Assembly (NCBI RefSeq): GCF_947255005.1
Contig: NZ_CAMYFI010000007.1
Span: 1 to 64,000, forward strand
Length of the DNA: 64,000 nt
Reading direction: 5' to 3'
Source of the DNA: an uncultured Tessaracoccus sp.
GTDB taxonomy: Bacteria; Actinomycetota; Actinomycetes; Propionibacteriales; Propionibacteriaceae
The stretch's first letter is position 1; every line of letters begins with the position of its first letter. Position numbers and translations under genes: made by a program. Positions 40,535 through 49,177 of this stretch are shown here, one piece after another. The notes under the pieces were generated by a model. The model made no database searches, was not told the origin of the DNA, and saw nothing but the letters and a program-made list of their open reading frames with translations.

Positions 40535-41408
40535 GCGTACTATCCTGCCACTTGCGCTCTGCGATTGACTCAACCCATTCGGCGGTCACGAACCTGTCGC
40601 GCCCCGTGAGATCGCGGTAACCCTCGGCCGCAGCGAAACCAGCCCGTCTGAAGATCTGGATGACCTGTGCTTGATGGGACTCGTCATGTTCGACGACGAG
40701 CGTTCCGCCTGGCCGCAACAACCGTGCGGCGGTCGTCGCCACCACCGGCATGGCATCCAGACCGTCAGGCCCCGCGAACAGCGCCGCGTGCGGATCGCGA
40801 CCCACCACGTCTTTGGGTAGCCAATCTCGCACGCGTTCGGGAACGTAAGGTGGGTTCACCACAACCAGGTCAACCGTGGCATCCAGTTTGGGGAAGGCGG
40901 TACTCATGCAGCCGATGTCGACGGTGACGTCAACGTCAGAAAGATTACGCCGCAACCACGGTTCGGCGTCCGTCGAACGTTCATTGGCGAACGCTTCGAC
41001 TCCCCCAAGCTCGCGCACGATGGAACGGATGATGGCGCCGGAACCGGCGCAGAGCTCCACGACCCGCCGGCGATCCGGGGGGCGCGCGGCGAGCAGCTCA
41101 ATGGCCTTGCCAGCGACGAGTTCCGTTTCGGGGCGGGGAATGAATACCCCCGGCCCTACGTGGAGCGTCTCGTAGCGAAAAAAGGCCTCGCCCGTGATGT
41201 GTTGCACTGGTTCCCCTTCAACGCGGCGGCGAGCCAGTGCCCGCGCGCGCTGTTGCTCGCCGGGGGTTACTTCCCAGCGAGTCAGCAACTGGCTCACGTC
41301 GGTCTCGCATGCCTCAGCGACGAGCAACCGCGCGTCGGAGCTGGGGCTAGGAAACCCGAAGGAGGCGAACTCGTCGGCAAGTTCGAAGATCAGTTCCGTT
41401 GGCCGCAT
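40527..41408 (-). CDS. prmC: release factor glutamine methyltransferase
   Basis: Methylates the GGQ glutamine of release factors; the substrate RF1 is encoded just upstream. About 293 residues: N-terminal helical domain, SAM motif VVELCAGSGAIIRSIV (slightly divergent from the usual TGSG form) and the catalytic NPPY in VVVNPPYVPERVRDWLP. ATG 41408 overlaps the prfA stop (TGATG); a GTG one codon upstream is equally possible. Confidence 0.95.
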   Translation of the reverse strand: MRPTELIFELADEFASFGFPSPSSDARLLVAEACETDVSQLLTRWEVTPGEQQRARALARRRVEGEPVQHITGEAFFRYETLHVGPGVFIPRPETELVAGKAIELLAARPPDRRRVVELCAGSGAIIRSIVRELGGVEAFANERSTDAEPWLRRNLSDVDVTVDIGCMSTAFPKLDATVDLVVVNPPYVPERVRDWLPKDVVGRDPHAALFAGPDGLDAMPVVATTAARLLRPGGTLVVEHDESHQAQVIQIFRRAGFAAAEGYRDLTGRDRFVTAEWVESIAERKWQDSTRE

Positions 41409-42475
41409 CACTGGCCCACGCTGGCCAGCCGTTCGGCCAGATCTTGCTCAGCGAGCGCATCGAGTGCTGGCCCGAGCTGGCCGTCGAGCACCTGGTCGAG
41501 GTTATGAGCCTTGTACCCAATGCGGTGATCGGTGATGCGGTTCTCGGGGAAGTTGTAGGTGCGAATGCGTTCGGAACGGTCGACGGTGCGCACCTGCGAC
41601 TTGCGGCTCGCCGCGGCCTCTTCGGCTGCTTGCTCCTCAGCAATCTGGATCAGTTTCGAACGCAGCATACGCATGGCCGATTCCCGGTTTTGAATCTGTG
41701 AGCGTTCGTTTTGGCAACTCACGACGGTGCCGGTGGGCAGGTGGGTGATGCGCACCGCCGAGTCGGTGGTGTTCACGCCCTGGCCGCCGGGCCCCGAGCT
41801 GCGATACACGTCGATGCGGAGGTCGTCGTCGTTGATCTCGATATCATCTGGTTCGACGTCAGGCGAGACGAGAACGCCCGCTGCCGAAGTGTGGATCCTG
41901 CCCTGCGTTTCCGTGACGGGCACACGCTGGACGCGGTGCACTCCACCTTCGAACTTGAGCCTGCCGTACGGGGCGAACTCCGACTGGGCGGTGCCCTTGA
42001 CGGCCAGCGTGACGGACTTGAAGCCTCCCAAGTCCGTCTCTTGCGAGTCAAGCACCTCAATCTTCCAGCCCACCTGCTCGGCGTAGCGCTGATACATCCG
42101 GAACAGATCTCCCGCGAATAGTGCGGATTCCTCGCCCCCTTCGCCGGACTTGATCTCGAGAATGGCGTCGTTGTCGTCATTCGGGTCCCGCGGAGCGAGC
42201 AGGCGCGTGAGCTTCTCGGTCATGGCCTCGAGCCGTGCGTCGAGTTCACCTACTTCGCCGGCGAACGTCTCGTCCTCTTCGGCGAGTTCCGCAGCTGCCT
42301 CACGGTCTTCGGCGAGACGCCGATACTCCTCCACGCTCTCGACGATGGGCCGCAGCGAGGCGTAACGTCGCCCCACTCTGCGCGAGCGGGACAGATCACT
42401 CAGCACCTCGGGGTCAGCTAACTGCCCCTCGAGCTCGTGGAATTCTTCGACTAAGGGGGCTGCGTTCTCGAACAT
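41408..42475 (-). CDS. prfA: peptide chain release factor 1
   Basis: Recognises UAA and UAG and triggers peptide release. 355 residues. GGQ loop SSGPGGQGVNTTDSAVR; codon-recognition region with the RF1-specific PxT type (RVPVTETQGRIHTSAAG). ATG 42475 with GGAG 4 nt upstream; an earlier in-frame start would add about 27 residues not expected in RF1. Followed by prmC, its modifying enzyme. Confidence 0.97.
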   Translation of the reverse strand: MFENAAPLVEEFHELEGQLADPEVLSDLSRSRRVGRRYASLRPIVESVEEYRRLAEDREAAAELAEEDETFAGEVGELDARLEAMTEKLTRLLAPRDPNDDNDAILEIKSGEGGEESALFAGDLFRMYQRYAEQVGWKIEVLDSQETDLGGFKSVTLAVKGTAQSEFAPYGRLKFEGGVHRVQRVPVTETQGRIHTSAAGVLVSPDVEPDDIEINDDDLRIDVYRSSGPGGQGVNTTDSAVRITHLPTGTVVSCQNERSQIQNRESAMRMLRSKLIQIAEEQAAEEAAASRKSQVRTVDRSERIRTYNFPENRITDHRIGYKAHNLDQVLDGQLGPALDALAEQDLAERLASVGQ

Positions 42476-42646
42476 GTTGCTCCGACGTGAAAGTGGTGAA
42501 GGGGCACCGAGCTGCTTCTCAGTGCCCCTCCAAAGATGATAGGTCGGTTCGGCCATCAGATTGCTGGGAACCGAACACCCTCGGCCACGTACTGGGGAAC
42601 TAACGGCACGCGGAGTACTGCGACGCTCGCACGGCGCGCAGCACGA

Positions 42647-42853
42647 TCACTTCTTGGCGTAACGGCGCTCGAAGCGGGCCACACGGCCACCGGTGTCAAG
42701 AATCTTCTGCTTGCCGGTGTAGAACGGGTGGCAGGCCGAGCACACGTCGGCATTCAGCGAGCCAGATTCGGCCGTGCTGCGGGTGGTGAAGGTGTTCCCA
42801 CACGTGCACGTGACGTTCACCTCGTGGTAAGTGGGGTGAATTCCCTGCTTCAT
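42647..42853 (-). CDS. rpmE: 50S ribosomal protein bL31
   Basis: 68 residues, MKQGIHPTYHEVNVTCTCGN at the start. Four cysteines (16, 18, 38, 41) make it the zinc-containing C+ form, which in other bacteria can be swapped for a zinc-free paralogue under Zur control. RBS GGAGA upstream of ATG 42853. Lies between rho and prfA as in mycobacteria. Confidence 0.97.
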   Translation of the reverse strand: MKQGIHPTYHEVNVTCTCGNTFTTRSTAESGSLNADVCSACHPFYTGKQKILDTGGRVARFERRYAKK

Positions 42854-42971
42854 AGTGTTCTCCTCGTGATGTGTTTCCCCGGGTCGCGAGGTGGCACCCC
42901 GCGTGAACCGGCACAGCGATCAAGTATGCCGCGAGACGTGCTCGAAACGAAATCGCCTCGCCAGTGTGGTG

Positions 42972-44729
42972 TTAATCGTGAGCGCCTGGCGTGGTCTTGA
43001 GCACCGACAACAGGAAATCGTGGTTGGTCGGCGTCTTGCGCATACGGCTGAGCAACGTCTCGAGTGCGCCGGAGTCATCGAGCCCGGAGAGCGCACGGCG
43101 AAGCTTCCAGATGATGGTGAGCTCGTCGCGGCCCAGCAAAAGATCTTCGCGACGGGTGCCGGACGCGTCGACGTCGATCGCAGGGAAGATGCGCTTGTCG
43201 GCAAGTTCGCGACGGAGCCGGAGCTCCATGTTGCCCGTGCCCTTGAATTCTTCGAAGATCACCTCGTCCATCTTCGAACCCGTCTCGATGAGCGCGGTAG
43301 CCAAGATGGTGAGCGAACCACCATTTTCGATGTTGCGTGCTGCGCCGAAGAACTTCTTCGGCGGATAGAGCGCGGCCGAGTCGACACCACCGGAGAGGAT
43401 ACGTCCCGACGCGGGAGCAGCCAGGTTGTACGCGCGCCCCAGGCGGGTGATGCCATCCAGCAACACGACGACGTCGTGGCCGAGCTCGACGAGGCGCTTG
43501 GCGCGCTCGATGGCCAGTTCAGAAATGGTGGTGTGGTCTTCGGCAGGACGGTCGAACGTCGACGCGATGACCTCGCCGGACACCGTGCGCTGGAAGTCGG
43601 TCACTTCCTCGGGGCGTTCGTCGACGAGCACCACCATGAGGTGCACCTCGGGGTTGTTGGCCGTGATCGCATTGGCGATGGCCTGCATGACCATCGTCTT
43701 ACCAGCTTTGGGGGGCGAAACGATCAAACCGCGCTGACCCTTACCGATGGGCGCCACCAGGTCGATAATGCGCCCGGTGAAGCCGTTTTGTCCGTTCTCC
43801 ATCTTCAAGCGCTCTTGTGGATACAACGGCGTGAGCTTCGAGAACTCGGGGCGGTTCTTCGCCTGCTCCGGCTCGAAACCGTTCACCGTGTCCAGGCGCA
43901 CCAAGGGATTGTACTTCTCCTTGCGCTCGCCCTCCTTAGGCGTGCGAATGGCGCCGGTGACGACGTCGCCACGACGCAGCCCATACTTACGGACGAGGCC
44001 CATCGACAGGTACGCATCGTGTGGTCCGGGCAGGTACCCCGTGGTGCGCACGAAAGCGTAGTTATCGAGGATGTCGACGATGCCGCTGACGTTAGCGAGC
44101 ACGTCGCCCTCGCGAATCTGGGGCTCGGCTTCGTTGTTACCCATCCCGCCACCGCGGTTGCGGCGGTTGTGGCGATCGCGGTTACGACGCCGCCGGCTGC
44201 GACGCGACGTACCTTGCCCGTGATCGTTGTCGTAGTCGCCTAAGGAGTTCGAATCGTTGCCCGGGCGATCATTGGAGTCATCGACGGAGCGAGATTTCGT
44301 GGTGGTCTCCCCCATCGCAGCAGCCAACAACGAGCCGACCTCTTCGTTGGTCTCTTCTTGCGCGGAGCGGTCACGCTCGGTTTTCTCCCGACGACGACGG
44401 GCACCGCGTGATTCCCCACGCTCGGCATCGCCTGAGCGCTGCGCACCGGAACCACCAGATGAGGCCCCGTCCGTGTCCGCACCGGAACGCTCGGCCTTGG
44501 GTGCGACGTCGTCGGAGCGCTCAGCCGAGGGCTGTTTGTTCGCGGCGGATCGCTGACTTGCCTGGGGTTCCCGCTGAGCGGCAGCCGGCTTCGACGAGCC
44601 GCCAGCACTCTTGGCCTCAATGGCGCGGATCAGGTCTGCCTTACGCATGCCAGAGAGCCCCTTGAGGCCCATGTCAGCCGCGATCGTTTTCAATTCGGCG
44701 AGCTTCAATGTCGCCAAGGATTCTGTCAC
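42972..44729 (-). CDS. rho: transcription termination factor Rho
   Basis: Hexameric RNA helicase. 585 residues: N-terminal Rho_N helix-extended-loop-helix (LATLKLAELKTIAADMGLKG), a long Ser/Arg/Glu/Asp-rich insertion (about 45-195) that ends in an Arg-rich patch typical of high-GC actinobacteria, the RNA-binding cold-shock domain (VSGIVDILDNYAFVRTTGYL), P-loop PPKAGKT and the C-terminal ATPase. GTG 44729 with AGAAGGA upstream at suitable distance; the frame is open for another 26 codons but without a site. Confidence 0.97.
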   Translation of the reverse strand: MTESLATLKLAELKTIAADMGLKGLSGMRKADLIRAIEAKSAGGSSKPAAAQREPQASQRSAANKQPSAERSDDVAPKAERSGADTDGASSGGSGAQRSGDAERGESRGARRRREKTERDRSAQEETNEEVGSLLAAAMGETTTKSRSVDDSNDRPGNDSNSLGDYDNDHGQGTSRRSRRRRNRDRHNRRNRGGGMGNNEAEPQIREGDVLANVSGIVDILDNYAFVRTTGYLPGPHDAYLSMGLVRKYGLRRGDVVTGAIRTPKEGERKEKYNPLVRLDTVNGFEPEQAKNRPEFSKLTPLYPQERLKMENGQNGFTGRIIDLVAPIGKGQRGLIVSPPKAGKTMVMQAIANAITANNPEVHLMVVLVDERPEEVTDFQRTVSGEVIASTFDRPAEDHTTISELAIERAKRLVELGHDVVVLLDGITRLGRAYNLAAPASGRILSGGVDSAALYPPKKFFGAARNIENGGSLTILATALIETGSKMDEVIFEEFKGTGNMELRLRRELADKRIFPAIDVDASGTRREDLLLGRDELTIIWKLRRALSGLDDSGALETLLSRMRKTPTNHDFLLSVLKTTPGAHD

Positions 44730-44916
44730 GAAGATGTCCTTCTGGTCGCTCGACGGTGGAGCGCATACGAAAATATATGGTGTTTGATTCCCGGTTGCGT
44801 CACTCATGTGGAAGCTCGACTTGCACGCGACGCGAACTCGTCGGGAACCGAGTCGACATTAGCAGGCTCAGCAATTGGGTACAAACAATCACGTCAATCG
44901 GGTGTCGCGCAGCCTG

Positions 44917-45789
44917 TCAACGAACGAGCTGCACACCGTCCCCAACGGGAAGTTCCAAGCAACGAAATCCTTCCGCGGGCACCTGGAAGTCCAGCGCAAA
45001 ATTGTCGGCCGTACCGATGGCGAACACCGTCGGTCCGGCGCCAGAGATCGTCGCGGGCACGCCCACGTCCCTGAGCCGTTGCATGAGCGTGAAGCTGGGT
45101 TGCATCAGGTCGGCACGGAAGCGCTGGTGCAGGTGGTCATTGGTCGAACGCAGCAGGAGCTCAGGGCGTTGCGTGAGCGCGAGCATGAGCGTTGCCGCAC
45201 ACGCCGCCTGGTGGACGGCGTCGCTTCGTTCGACACGCTCGGGCAGGACGGCTCGAGCGCCTTTGGTGGGCACCTCAAACGTCGGAATCCACACCTTGGT
45301 GGAGAGGTGTTCATGCAGGGCAAAGGGCTGTACATCGACGATGTCGCCGTCGATCCATCCCAGCGTCGCGCCACCGTACACAGCGGCTGCCGCATTGTCT
45401 GCATGGCCCTCGATCAGGCTTGATACTCGCGCCAGCTCACCAGCGTGCAGATCATCAGAACGGCTCAACCCCCATGCCAGCGCAAGGCCAGCGACGATGG
45501 CCGCTGCCGACGAACCAAGCCCACGCGAGTGCGGAATCACGTTGCGACACGTGATCGCACAGCCTGGCAGAACACCGTCGCCCCATTCATCGACTCCGCG
45601 CTGCATGCTGCGCACCACGAGGTGGCGCTCATCACGCGGGACCGTGTCAGCGCCTTCCCCCTCGACGTGGACGCGCACGCCCTCACCGCCCGGTGTCAGC
45701 TCAATCTCGTCGTACAAGTCGACGGCGATGCCGATGCAATCGAACCCCGAACCGACATTGGCGGTGGTAGCAGGCACTCGCACCCGCAT
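44917..45789 (-). CDS. thrB: homoserine kinase
   Basis: Phosphorylates homoserine on the path to threonine. 290 residues, GHMP kinase: MRVRVPATTANVGSGFDCIG, ATP loop PHSRGLGSSAAAIVAGLAL, and the C-terminal GAGPTVFAIG. The start overlaps the hom stop (TGATG). In related genomes thrC lies between hom and thrB; here it is absent. Confidence 0.96.
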   Translation of the reverse strand: MRVRVPATTANVGSGFDCIGIAVDLYDEIELTPGGEGVRVHVEGEGADTVPRDERHLVVRSMQRGVDEWGDGVLPGCAITCRNVIPHSRGLGSSAAAIVAGLALAWGLSRSDDLHAGELARVSSLIEGHADNAAAAVYGGATLGWIDGDIVDVQPFALHEHLSTKVWIPTFEVPTKGARAVLPERVERSDAVHQAACAATLMLALTQRPELLLRSTNDHLHQRFRADLMQPSFTLMQRLRDVGVPATISGAGPTVFAIGTADNFALDFQVPAEGFRCLELPVGDGVQLVR

Positions 45790-47081
45790 CAGGCACCCTC
45801 GATCCGCATAAACCGCACGTCATAGCCGACGAAATCAGCCGCCTTGAGGGCCTCGACGACACTAGCCAGATCAGATTCCTTGGCTTCGTGGGTCATGAAT
45901 CCAAGGCGTGCAGAGAATCCGTCATGGCGCTCAAGGCCCTCGAGGTACGACTGCTGCACGGTCTGCACGGACACGTCATGCTCGGTGAATATCTGCGCTG
46001 CCTTCGACAGCACACCCGGGCGGTCGCTGACAGCAATGGAAATGAAGTAACGCGTCGTCGATTCCCCGATCGGCGCCACTGGCCGATTGCGATAGTTCGA
46101 CGAGGCCATCGCGGTGGTGCCCCGCACGAAGTGACGCGCGACGGTGACCACGTCGCCCATGACGGCCGAAGCGGTGGGCGCTCCTCCGGCGCCGGGGCCG
46201 AGGAACATAAGCTCGCCGGCTTCCCTCGTCGTGACGAACACTGCGTTGAACGCCCCGGATACGGAAGCCAGCGGATGCTTCAGCGGCACCATGGCCGGAT
46301 GCACTTTGACGGCGATGGAATCGTCGTTGGCTCGGGCGACAGCCAGCAGCTTGACCGTGCAATTCATGGCCTTTGCAGCTTCGATGTCTTTCTGCGTGAT
46401 GTGGGTAATGCCCTCGCAGAATACCTCGCTGCCCTTCACGTTTGTGTGGAACGCGAGTGCGGCCAGCAGCGCCGCCTTGGACGCTGCATCGTGACCTTCG
46501 ACATCGGCCGTCGGGTCAGCTTCCGCATACCCCAGCGACTGGGCCTGCTGCAGGGCCTCGTCGAAGCCCATCCCGGTGGTCACCATCTTGTCGAGGATGT
46601 AGTTGGTGGTGCCGTTGACGATGCCGATCACGCTGGTCACCTCGTCGCCGACGAGGGATTCGCGAAGGGGACGAATGATGGGGATCGCACCCGCCACTGC
46701 CGCCTCGAAGTAGAGGTCAGCGTTGTTTGCGTCGGCCAGCTCCGACAACTCAATGAGTCGCTCGCCAAGCAGGGCCTTATTGGCCGTGACGACCGAGCTT
46801 CCGCGCTCGAGTGCGCGTCGCACGAGCACCTCAGTGGGTTTGAGACCGCCCATGACCTCTACCACGAGATCCGCACGGTCCACCACGGATTCGAGGTCGG
46901 TCGTCAGCAGTGCGGGGTCGATGCCTGGACGTTCTTTCTTGAGGTCGCGGACCCCGATGCCGGTGAGCTGCAGCGGGCGTCCGACGCGCTGCTCCAGTTC
47001 AGCGGCTTGGTCGATGATGATTCGGGCAACCTGCGTGCCAACGGTGCCCGCCCCGAGCAGGCCAACTTTCAGTGCTTCCAT
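45789..47081 (-). CDS. hom: homoserine dehydrogenase
   Basis: Reduces aspartate semialdehyde to homoserine. 430 residues: NAD(P)-binding GLLGAGTVGTQVARI, catalytic region with the family signature (AGAIPIIRPLRESL, GIVNGTTNYIL, YAEADPTADVEGHDAASK), and a C-terminal ACT domain (about 350-430; FISIAVSDRPGVLSKAAQIF) for threonine feedback inhibition. It begins 1 nt from the lysA stop, in operon with lysA and thrB. Confidence 0.97.
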   Translation of the reverse strand: MEALKVGLLGAGTVGTQVARIIIDQAAELEQRVGRPLQLTGIGVRDLKKERPGIDPALLTTDLESVVDRADLVVEVMGGLKPTEVLVRRALERGSSVVTANKALLGERLIELSELADANNADLYFEAAVAGAIPIIRPLRESLVGDEVTSVIGIVNGTTNYILDKMVTTGMGFDEALQQAQSLGYAEADPTADVEGHDAASKAALLAALAFHTNVKGSEVFCEGITHITQKDIEAAKAMNCTVKLLAVARANDDSIAVKVHPAMVPLKHPLASVSGAFNAVFVTTREAGELMFLGPGAGGAPTASAVMGDVVTVARHFVRGTTAMASSNYRNRPVAPIGESTTRYFISIAVSDRPGVLSKAAQIFTEHDVSVQTVQQSYLEGLERHDGFSARLGFMTHEAKESDLASVVEALKAADFVGYDVRFMRIEGA

Positions 47082-47082
47082 C

Positions 47083-48486
47083 TCACTCTCCTACATCGAG
47101 ACGCATGAGGTCGTCCAAGGTTTCACGGCGCAACATCACCGACGAGACGCCGTCGCGCACACGGACGAGCGGCGGACGCGGCACCTGGTTGTAGTTGCTG
47201 GACATCGATCGCGCATAGGCGCCAGAACCCGGCACGGCAATGATGTCGCCGACTGCCAAATCGCTGGGCAGAAACACGTCTCGGATGAGGATATCGCCAC
47301 CTTCGCAATGCTTCCCCACCACGCGGCATAGCAGCGGCTCTGCGTCTGAGACCCGGTTGGCCACCACCGCTGAGTATTCCGCCGCGTACAGCGCGGGTCG
47401 GATGTTGTCACTCATGCCGCCATCGACCGATACGTAGGTACGAACTTTCCCACCCTCAAGCTCGACCGGCTTGATGGTGCCGACGGTGTAGAGCGCCACC
47501 CCGGCTGGGCCACTGATGGCGCGCCCCGGCTCAATCGCCAGCGTCGGTCGGTTGAGCCCCAACGCGCGGCATTCGTGCTCGATCATCTCGTCGAAGGCGG
47601 CGGCGAGTTCACTCGTCGGCTTGGGAGAGTCGGCCTCGGTGTAGGCGATACCGAAGCCGCCACCCAGGTCGAGTGCCTGCAGTTCGACGCCGGTGGCGGT
47701 CTTGAACTGGTGCGCCAGCTTCAGCGTGCGTCGAATTGCCACCTCGAAGCCCATGGTTTCAAAGATCTGCGAACCGATGTGCGAGTCGATGCCCAGCAGT
47801 TCGATGTGCGGGGAGTGTTCGCAACGCACCAGCCCGGCCAACGCCTGGCCGCCTAAAATAGACAGCCCGAATTTCTGGTCTTCGTGCGCGGTGGCGATGT
47901 ATTCGTGCGTGTGCGCTTCGACGCCGGTGGTCACCCGAACCAGGGCCTTGGCCTGCACCGCGAGCTTCTCGCACGCCGCCTCGATGCGCTCAATTTCCTG
48001 GAAGGAATCGACGATGAACTGCCCAACACCCTGCTCCAGGGCGAACTCGATTTCGTCGACGGACTTGTTGTTGCCGTGGAAGCCCAACCTGGCAGCAGGC
48101 ATGCCACCCGCGAGTGCGATCTGCATCTCACCCATCGTCGTAACGTCAAGATTGAGGCCCTCTTCGCACACCCATCTGGCAACCGTTTTCGTCAGCAGCG
48201 ACTTGCCGGCATAGAAGATGCTCCAACCTTTGAACGCTTCACGAAAATCCGCACAACGCTCACGGAAGTCGGCCTCGTCAATGAAGTACGCGGGGCTGCC
48301 GTGACGGGCGAGGAGCTCCGTCGACGAAGCCCCGCCCAGCATGAGCGTGCCGTTGTCGTCGCGACGAGTTCCTCGAGGCCACAGTTTCGCATCCAGCGCG
48401 TTGATGTCGTGTGGGCGGTGCAGCCACTGTGGTTGGATGCCCGAATAGTCCGCGTGAATCGACCCAGCGATGTGCATATGCGTCAT
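47083..48486 (-). CDS. lysA: diaminopimelate decarboxylase
   Basis: Last step of lysine synthesis; PLP-dependent. 467 residues. PLP Lys in FYAGKSLLTKTV, glycine loop LGGGFGIAYTEAD, EPGRAISGPAG, and the C-terminal active-site Cys region LCRVVGKHCEGGDIL. ATG 48486 (with a second ATG 9 nt on). First gene of a lysA-hom-thrB operon supplying the aspartate family. Confidence 0.97.
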   Translation of the reverse strand: MTHMHIAGSIHADYSGIQPQWLHRPHDINALDAKLWPRGTRRDDNGTLMLGGASSTELLARHGSPAYFIDEADFRERCADFREAFKGWSIFYAGKSLLTKTVARWVCEEGLNLDVTTMGEMQIALAGGMPAARLGFHGNNKSVDEIEFALEQGVGQFIVDSFQEIERIEAACEKLAVQAKALVRVTTGVEAHTHEYIATAHEDQKFGLSILGGQALAGLVRCEHSPHIELLGIDSHIGSQIFETMGFEVAIRRTLKLAHQFKTATGVELQALDLGGGFGIAYTEADSPKPTSELAAAFDEMIEHECRALGLNRPTLAIEPGRAISGPAGVALYTVGTIKPVELEGGKVRTYVSVDGGMSDNIRPALYAAEYSAVVANRVSDAEPLLCRVVGKHCEGGDILIRDVFLPSDLAVGDIIAVPGSGAYARSMSSNYNQVPRPPLVRVRDGVSSVMLRRETLDDLMRLDVGE

Positions 48487-48513
48487 AGTGCCCCCAAGCC
48501 TGCCAGAAGAAGG

Positions 48514-49002
48514 TCAGGAGGCTCTGACTTCGATCACTTTGTGACCACGAAACCGTACGGAGGCTGGATCCGACACCGGCTCGCCGTCGACGAGCACCTT
48601 CAGGTTGCAGCGCTTCGCCAAGCATGCGCCGTCGAATTCGACACCCCACAGCGTGAAAAAATGGGACAGCGTTGCCTGATGATTGTCTGGGCCTTCGAGC
48701 CAGACGTCGCCGCCTGCCTCGTGGGTGTGGACGATCGCCTGCTTGGCGCGCAGCCTGTCAATGCCGATCATGGCGGGAACATCGACGCGCTCACCGTCCA
48801 CTTGCACAATGAGTTCAATAATCCACGGGTCGGTGCTCTCTCCGAGCGGACGCTGCTCGAGGCCAGAAGCATCGATGTACGACACCGCATCTCGCGGCGC
48901 ATCCCAGGGAGGTGCACTGGTGCGCATGACCGCCGGATCGGGGTCGGGACGGGAGACACAACCCGTGCACAGCAACAGCAGCACCAGGAGAACTTTCCGC
49001 AT
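48514..49002 (-). CDS. putative lipoprotein, unknown function
   Basis: 162 residues: signal peptide MRKVLLVLLLLCTGCVSRPD with a lipobox-like LCTGC, then a soluble domain without a motif I recognise (DDPAV..., VQVDGERVDVPAMIGIDRLR, IVHTHEAGGDVWLEGPDNHQ, LSHFFTLWGVEFD). The IVHTHE and GVEFDG stretches resemble a small extracytoplasmic copper-chaperone-like or DUF domain, but I cannot assign it. Lies just upstream of lysA on the same strand. Confidence 0.75.
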   Translation of the reverse strand: MRKVLLVLLLLCTGCVSRPDPDPAVMRTSAPPWDAPRDAVSYIDASGLEQRPLGESTDPWIIELIVQVDGERVDVPAMIGIDRLRAKQAIVHTHEAGGDVWLEGPDNHQATLSHFFTLWGVEFDGACLAKRCNLKVLVDGEPVSDPASVRFRGHKVIEVRAS

Positions 49003-49074
49003 AGCCCCAACCTATCGAACGCGCCCCACCCATTTTTTGCTAGTATCTTCCGAGGTTTCAGCCACTAGCTGAAT

Positions 49075-49146
49075 GCCCCCGTAGCTCAGGGGATAGAGCA
49101 CCGCCCTCCGGAGGCGGGAGCCGAGGTTCGAATCCTCGCGGGGGCG
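49075..49146 (+). tRNA. tRNA-Arg (anticodon CCG)
   Basis: Full cloverleaf by eye: acceptor GCCCCCG pairs with CGGGGGC, D-arm with GCTCAGGGGATAGAGC, anticodon stem CCGCC/GGCGG with loop CTCCGGA (anticodon CCG, reads CGG), T-arm CGAGG/CCTCG with TTCGAAT. Discriminator G at 49146; CCA is not encoded. A TAGTAT box at 49041-49046 is a candidate -10 element. Confidence 0.95.
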
Positions 49147-49177
49147 CTACCTGGCGTCGGTGATTGCAGGAGTGCTC

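Noticed and set aside
42891..44243. 450-codon plus-strand frame antisense to rho
   Set aside because: Shadow of rho; Arg/His/Asp-rich composition without any recognisable motif.
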